Assembly: GCA_015062085.1 (NCBI GenBank)
Contig: SUVI01000083.1
Location: forward strand, 1-17,624
Length of the DNA stretch: 17,624 nt
DNA from: Planctomycetaceae bacterium
GTDB taxonomy: Bacteria > Planctomycetota > Planctomycetia > Pirellulales > Thermoguttaceae
Direction: 5' to 3'
Shown here: piece after piece, positions 14,737 through 17,624 of the stretch
How positions within the stretch are numbered: position 1 is the stretch's first letter
Layout: each line of letters opens with the position of its first letter
The notes under the pieces: model-generated
Databases searched by the model: none
Seen by the model: only the letters and a program-made list of their open reading frames with translations
Told to the model about the DNA's origin: nothing
Position numbers and translations under genes: made by a program

Positions 14737-15112
14737 CCGGATATCCAATTTCTCCGGCAGCAGGATCCCCGCTCATTCGAGGCCGTGCGCCTCTTTCATT
14801 CAACAGACAAAAAAACAGGGTCGAAAGCGTCTGCCGTTTCGCAAGCGGCAGAATGAAACGCCGATGCCGGGACGCATCGAGCGGACATTTCCAGCCCGCC
14901 GCAAACGGAACTTTTCACAGGCCGTCAGGGAAGATAGAGCCGCCGCAGCGTGCATTCTGCGGTTCGTCAGTACATTGCACCTCTCCCGAATAGCGCTCGG
15001 TCCATCCCTGATCGTTTTTGTGAAAGGTCAGGAAAACAGTCCCCCTAGGCAAGATTTCCCTTTCGCTCCGTAAACAGTCATTCCCTTTTGGTCGTTCAGC
15101 CGCGTCTGAACG
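14737..15112 (+). other. Hairpin-rich putative structured leader of the LEPR-XLL gene
   Basis: This GC-rich non-coding stretch follows very AT-rich DNA and holds a series of local hairpins: CCGGA/TCCGG (14737-14757); GAGGC/GCCTC (14779-14793); TCTGCCG/CGGCAGA extended to about 10 pairs with a CGC loop (14830-14852); CGATGC/GCATCG (14862-14879); CCGCAG/CTGCGG (14943-14962); CCTGATC/GGTCAGG with one wobble (15007-15032); CGTTCAG/CTGAACG (15093-15112). The last ends 42 bp before the ATG. A 117-residue TTG-initiated frame across it resembles nothing I know. Candidate explanations are a long structured 5' leader, an independent small RNA, or a decayed gene. Confidence 0.4.
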
Positions 15113-15154
15113 GGGTCCTGAAGCCCATTTTCACCCGCAGAGTGGAAAACTAAA

Positions 15155-17624
15155 ATGAAAAAAAACACGGAATCCAAAAAATTCAGATCCACCCGTCATT
15201 TCCAGAAAAACCGTACTCACCATACGGTCCAGAGCCTTTACCGAGCTCCGCATTTGGAATCCCTCGAAGAACGCCAGATGCTTTCTGCGGTCTCTTTGGC
15301 CGGGGCGGAAATGAACATTCAGTCTGAAGTCTTTTACGTGACGCTGAACAATGCGCAGAACCCGCAGGACACTTCCGTCCAGCACGTCGCACTTCATGTG
15401 CAGGGAAACGTCAGTGCGGAAGACATTCTGATCCAGGATGTGCAGGGAACGACGCAAAAGATCCTGAATTCCAAGGTCGAAAACGGCGTGACCAGCCTGC
15501 TTCTCCAAATGGGTCTGGGGACGGACTACACCGTCACGGTCTCCGGCGTCGATACGCAGGATCCGATCAACGTGCTCTTTACTCTTCCCGGCGACACGAG
15601 CGGAAACGGAACCATCGAAAGTACGGAGTACTTCACCGCACTCGGGTCCGTCATGAAAGGCCAGGGAATGACGGCACACTCTGCCATGCTCTTTCAGATG
15701 CAGTACGGCATCGATCTGAGCAAAGTGGAACTGGATCCTCTTCTGGATCTCGACGGCAATGGACGCCTGACGCAGAATGAACTCGAAACGCTCGTCCGAA
15801 AACCGGAGCAGAACATTTCCCTGCGTCAGGAGATCACGGTGAAGCCGAAACTCGCGGATCTGACGGTAGAAAATGGTTCCCTCACCTCCGCAGAAACCGA
15901 CGACAGCCAGATCTTTGCCGTGCAGCCGACAGAAAATGGCAAGCTGGTCCTCAAAGGGCAGATCCCGGCAGACGGAAAGATGACGATCCAGGGAGAGATC
16001 GTTTTCCAGACCGAAGACGGGCAGATGCAAACGGTCTCGATTCCGAATATGCTCGAAAATTACGAGGACGAAAACTGCATTTACACCGTCGATCAGCTCT
16101 CAAGAGCCGGGAAATTCCGCACATTCACCTTGACGCTGAAAGCTCCGGCCTCGAATTCCGCCGCACGCCTGACGCTCAGTTACGAAGGTGCGCCAAACAG
16201 CGAGAATACGTACGAGATCCGCATCGACTCCCTGGCTCCGACGCTCGTTCCGGATCACCTCACGCTTCGTTCGGAGGCTCAGACCGAAGCGGACGGTCTC
16301 TACACGCAGGACCAAACGCCGAATTTCACGGTCTCGCAGGCTCTCACGCAGGCACAGTATGAAGCGATCCTCGCCGAGCTTCAGGACCCGGCAAACGGCA
16401 TCCGGCTGATCCTTTCGTGCGATTCCGAAGACGTGCAGACGGTCAAACTGACGCAGACGCTCTTTGAGAAAAACGTGGAACGCTCCGGCGACGGCTGGAT
16501 CTTCACGCTGGAAATGGCGCAGCCGAACGCGCTGGCGGACGGACTCCATACGTTTACCGTCCGCGCGTGCGACCTTGCCGGAAATGAGACCGAAGTCCGC
16601 GGGATCAGCCTCACGATCGATACAGTATCGCCGGTCATCTCCGCAGAAGCACCGGCTGCGCAAGTCTCCGAAAAGACCCAGCTCCTGCGCGTCACCGTTT
16701 CGGACGCCAATGCAAAAGATTCCGGAAAACTGTTCTGCGGCACAAAAGAGCTCTCCGGCACGTTCGATGCGGAAACCATGACGTGGGAGTACGCTCTGGA
16801 TCTGGCGTATGGAGAAAATGTCTTTACGTTCCACTGCACGGATAAAGCAGGAAATGCGGCAGAAAAAGAGTTCCGCACGACCTTCAACCAAGCGCCGCAG
16901 GTGACCGAGGCCGGTCAGAAACTGCACGGAACGGACAAGTACCTCTCGATCCAGACGGCTGAAAAGAATGCGGCGGGAGAATACATCTGGAATCTCGGAA
17001 AAGTTTCCGACATTTTCACCGAAACCGACGGTTCCGCCATCGAGAATTCCAGCGTAAAAGTGCACTTCGACGGAGACGCAGTCAAACGCGCCGTCATTCT
17101 GGACGACGGAACCATCCAGCTCATCCTGGCGGATCGGAGCATGGAAGATCTGGAAGCACACATTTCCGAGATCACGCTCGCGTATGTGGACGAGTACGGC
17201 GAAAATGCGATCTTCACGGATACTCAGGGAGTTCGGCAGGAAACGGTCCGATTTACGCTCCATTTCACGAACGATTCCGAAGCGCCGGCCGTCAGTTTGG
17301 AAAATGCCGGAGAGTTTGCCGGCAAGATCCATCCGTCTGTCCTCGCGCATTCCGGAAATTCCCTGACGCTCAGCCTGAAAGCCTCCGACGTCAATCAGAT
17401 CGTCACGGCTCAAGTCACGCTCCAGTACACAGCGAATGGGGTCCTTCAGACGGAAACCATCGACCTGACGCAGGAACCCAATTTTGAAAAAACCGTCACG
17501 CTTTCCGGACTGACCGACGGCACCAGTGTGCAGATCTCCTACGTCTCGGAAGACGATTTCGGCAACAAAACCGGCGAAAGCACGGAACTCGCCGTCATTC
17601 AGATCGACCAGGTCCTTAACGGCA
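15155..17624 (+). CDS. LEPR-XLL surface protein with EF-hands and Ig-like repeats (3' end outside window)
   Basis: The frame is open from the ATG at 15155 to the window edge, 823 codons without a stop, so the protein is incomplete. A basic N-terminus is followed by LESLEERQMLSA (residues 34-45), the LEPR-XLL motif found at the start of large exported planctomycete proteins. Two EF-hand/dockerin-like calcium loops follow: DTSGNGTIESTE (147-158) and DLDGNGRLTQNE (198-209). Residues from about 440 onward look like bacterial Ig-like repeats, with the recurring ending DLAGNETEV and TDKAGNAAEKEF (the latter near 562) and a linker IDTVSPVISAEAP near 488. It is probably a large cell-surface adhesin or matrix protein; partner and substrate are unknown. 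GAGTGG lies 9 nt upstream of the ATG. Long minus-strand frames here are shadows. Confidence 0.88.
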   Translation, partial: MKKNTESKKFRSTRHFQKNRTHHTVQSLYRAPHLESLEERQMLSAVSLAGAEMNIQSEVFYVTLNNAQNPQDTSVQHVALHVQGNVSAEDILIQDVQGTTQKILNSKVENGVTSLLLQMGLGTDYTVTVSGVDTQDPINVLFTLPGDTSGNGTIESTEYFTALGSVMKGQGMTAHSAMLFQMQYGIDLSKVELDPLLDLDGNGRLTQNELETLVRKPEQNISLRQEITVKPKLADLTVENGSLTSAETDDSQIFAVQPTENGKLVLKGQIPADGKMTIQGEIVFQTEDGQMQTVSIPNMLENYEDENCIYTVDQLSRAGKFRTFTLTLKAPASNSAARLTLSYEGAPNSENTYEIRIDSLAPTLVPDHLTLRSEAQTEADGLYTQDQTPNFTVSQALTQAQYEAILAELQDPANGIRLILSCDSEDVQTVKLTQTLFEKNVERSGDGWIFTLEMAQPNALADGLHTFTVRACDLAGNETEVRGISLTIDTVSPVISAEAPAAQVSEKTQLLRVTVSDANAKDSGKLFCGTKELSGTFDAETMTWEYALDLAYGENVFTFHCTDKAGNAAEKEFRTTFNQAPQVTEAGQKLHGTDKYLSIQTAEKNAAGEYIWNLGKVSDIFTETDGSAIENSSVKVHFDGDAVKRAVILDDGTIQLILADRSMEDLEAHISEITLAYVDEYGENAIFTDTQGVRQETVRFTLHFTNDSEAPAVSLENAGEFAGKIHPSVLAHSGNSLTLSLKASDVNQIVTAQVTLQYTANGVLQTETIDLTQEPNFEKTVTLSGLTDGTSVQISYVSEDDFGNKTGESTELAVIQIDQVLNG

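Noticed and set aside
14720..15073. 117-codon TTG-initiated plus-strand frame
   Set aside because: It has no ribosome site, an Arg/Pro-rich composition, no recognisable domain, and covers the hairpin-rich stretch. It is kept only as a possible decayed gene.
15131..17413. Two long minus-strand frames (299 and 437 codons) opposite the LEPR-XLL gene
   Set aside because: The plus strand is open for 823 codons with the LEPR-XLL motif, EF-hands and Ig-like repeats. The minus frames look like codon-bias shadows.

Overview
The window looks like part of a Planctomycetes (PVC superphylum) chromosome. Four independent markers support this: two DUF1559 (SBP_bac_10) proteins with prepilin-type N-termini, the small basic PVC signature protein (TIGR04137-like), a LEPR-XLL surface protein, and an OmpL-like BBP2 porin beside a YTV-like cell-wall protein. 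The family or habitat cannot be fixed from the sequence alone. Coding is of moderate GC with AT-rich intergenic spaces, and many promoters are close to the sigma-70/sigma-A consensus (TATAAT boxes with 16-17 bp spacers).

Layout. Bases 8-1232 hold a minus-strand DUF1559 gene with its own promoter, structured leader and terminator. Bases 1233-1735 are gene-free and contain a 233-bp imperfect inverted repeat of a degenerate TTACCACTGA type. Bases 1736-4953 are a probable two-gene unit: a 927-residue secreted acidic repeat protein with a degenerate thioredoxin-like domain, then a small DUF167 protein starting at TTG. Bases 5009-5384 hold the PVC signature protein between a strong promoter and a strong terminator. 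Bases 5490-6811 hold a second DUF1559 gene, also with promoter and terminator. A Nudix hydrolase (6836-7270) converges with a COG3950-type AAA ATPase (7278-8627, minus). The ATPase is divergent from a YTV-like cysteine- and proline-rich surface protein (8904-10691), which is followed by a BRCT + MerR-HTH + TPR protein (10775-12433). A BBP2 porin (12521-14440, minus) converges with that gene over a shared hairpin terminator. After a 714-bp non-coding stretch, whose GC-rich right half is full of local hairpins, an incomplete LEPR-XLL surface protein (15155 onward) runs off the end.

How the genes fit together. Most of the coding capacity goes to exported or envelope proteins: pilin-like, porin, YTV-like, LEPR-XLL and acidic repeat protein. 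Three of these carry near-identical in-frame tandem DNA repeats (69, 36 and 27 bp units), which suggests surface proteins that change length quickly. The housekeeping genes (DUF167, signature protein, Nudix) are interspersed as short independent units.

The items most worth a second look are the hairpin-rich leader at 14737-15112, the two mutually exclusive hairpins over the porin start at 14439-14470, the inverted repeat at 1465-1697, the BRCT-MerR-TPR fusion, and the thioredoxin-like domain that has lost both catalytic cysteines. I found no convincing complete defence or biosynthetic system. The AAA ATPase stands alone, with no visible partner nuclease.
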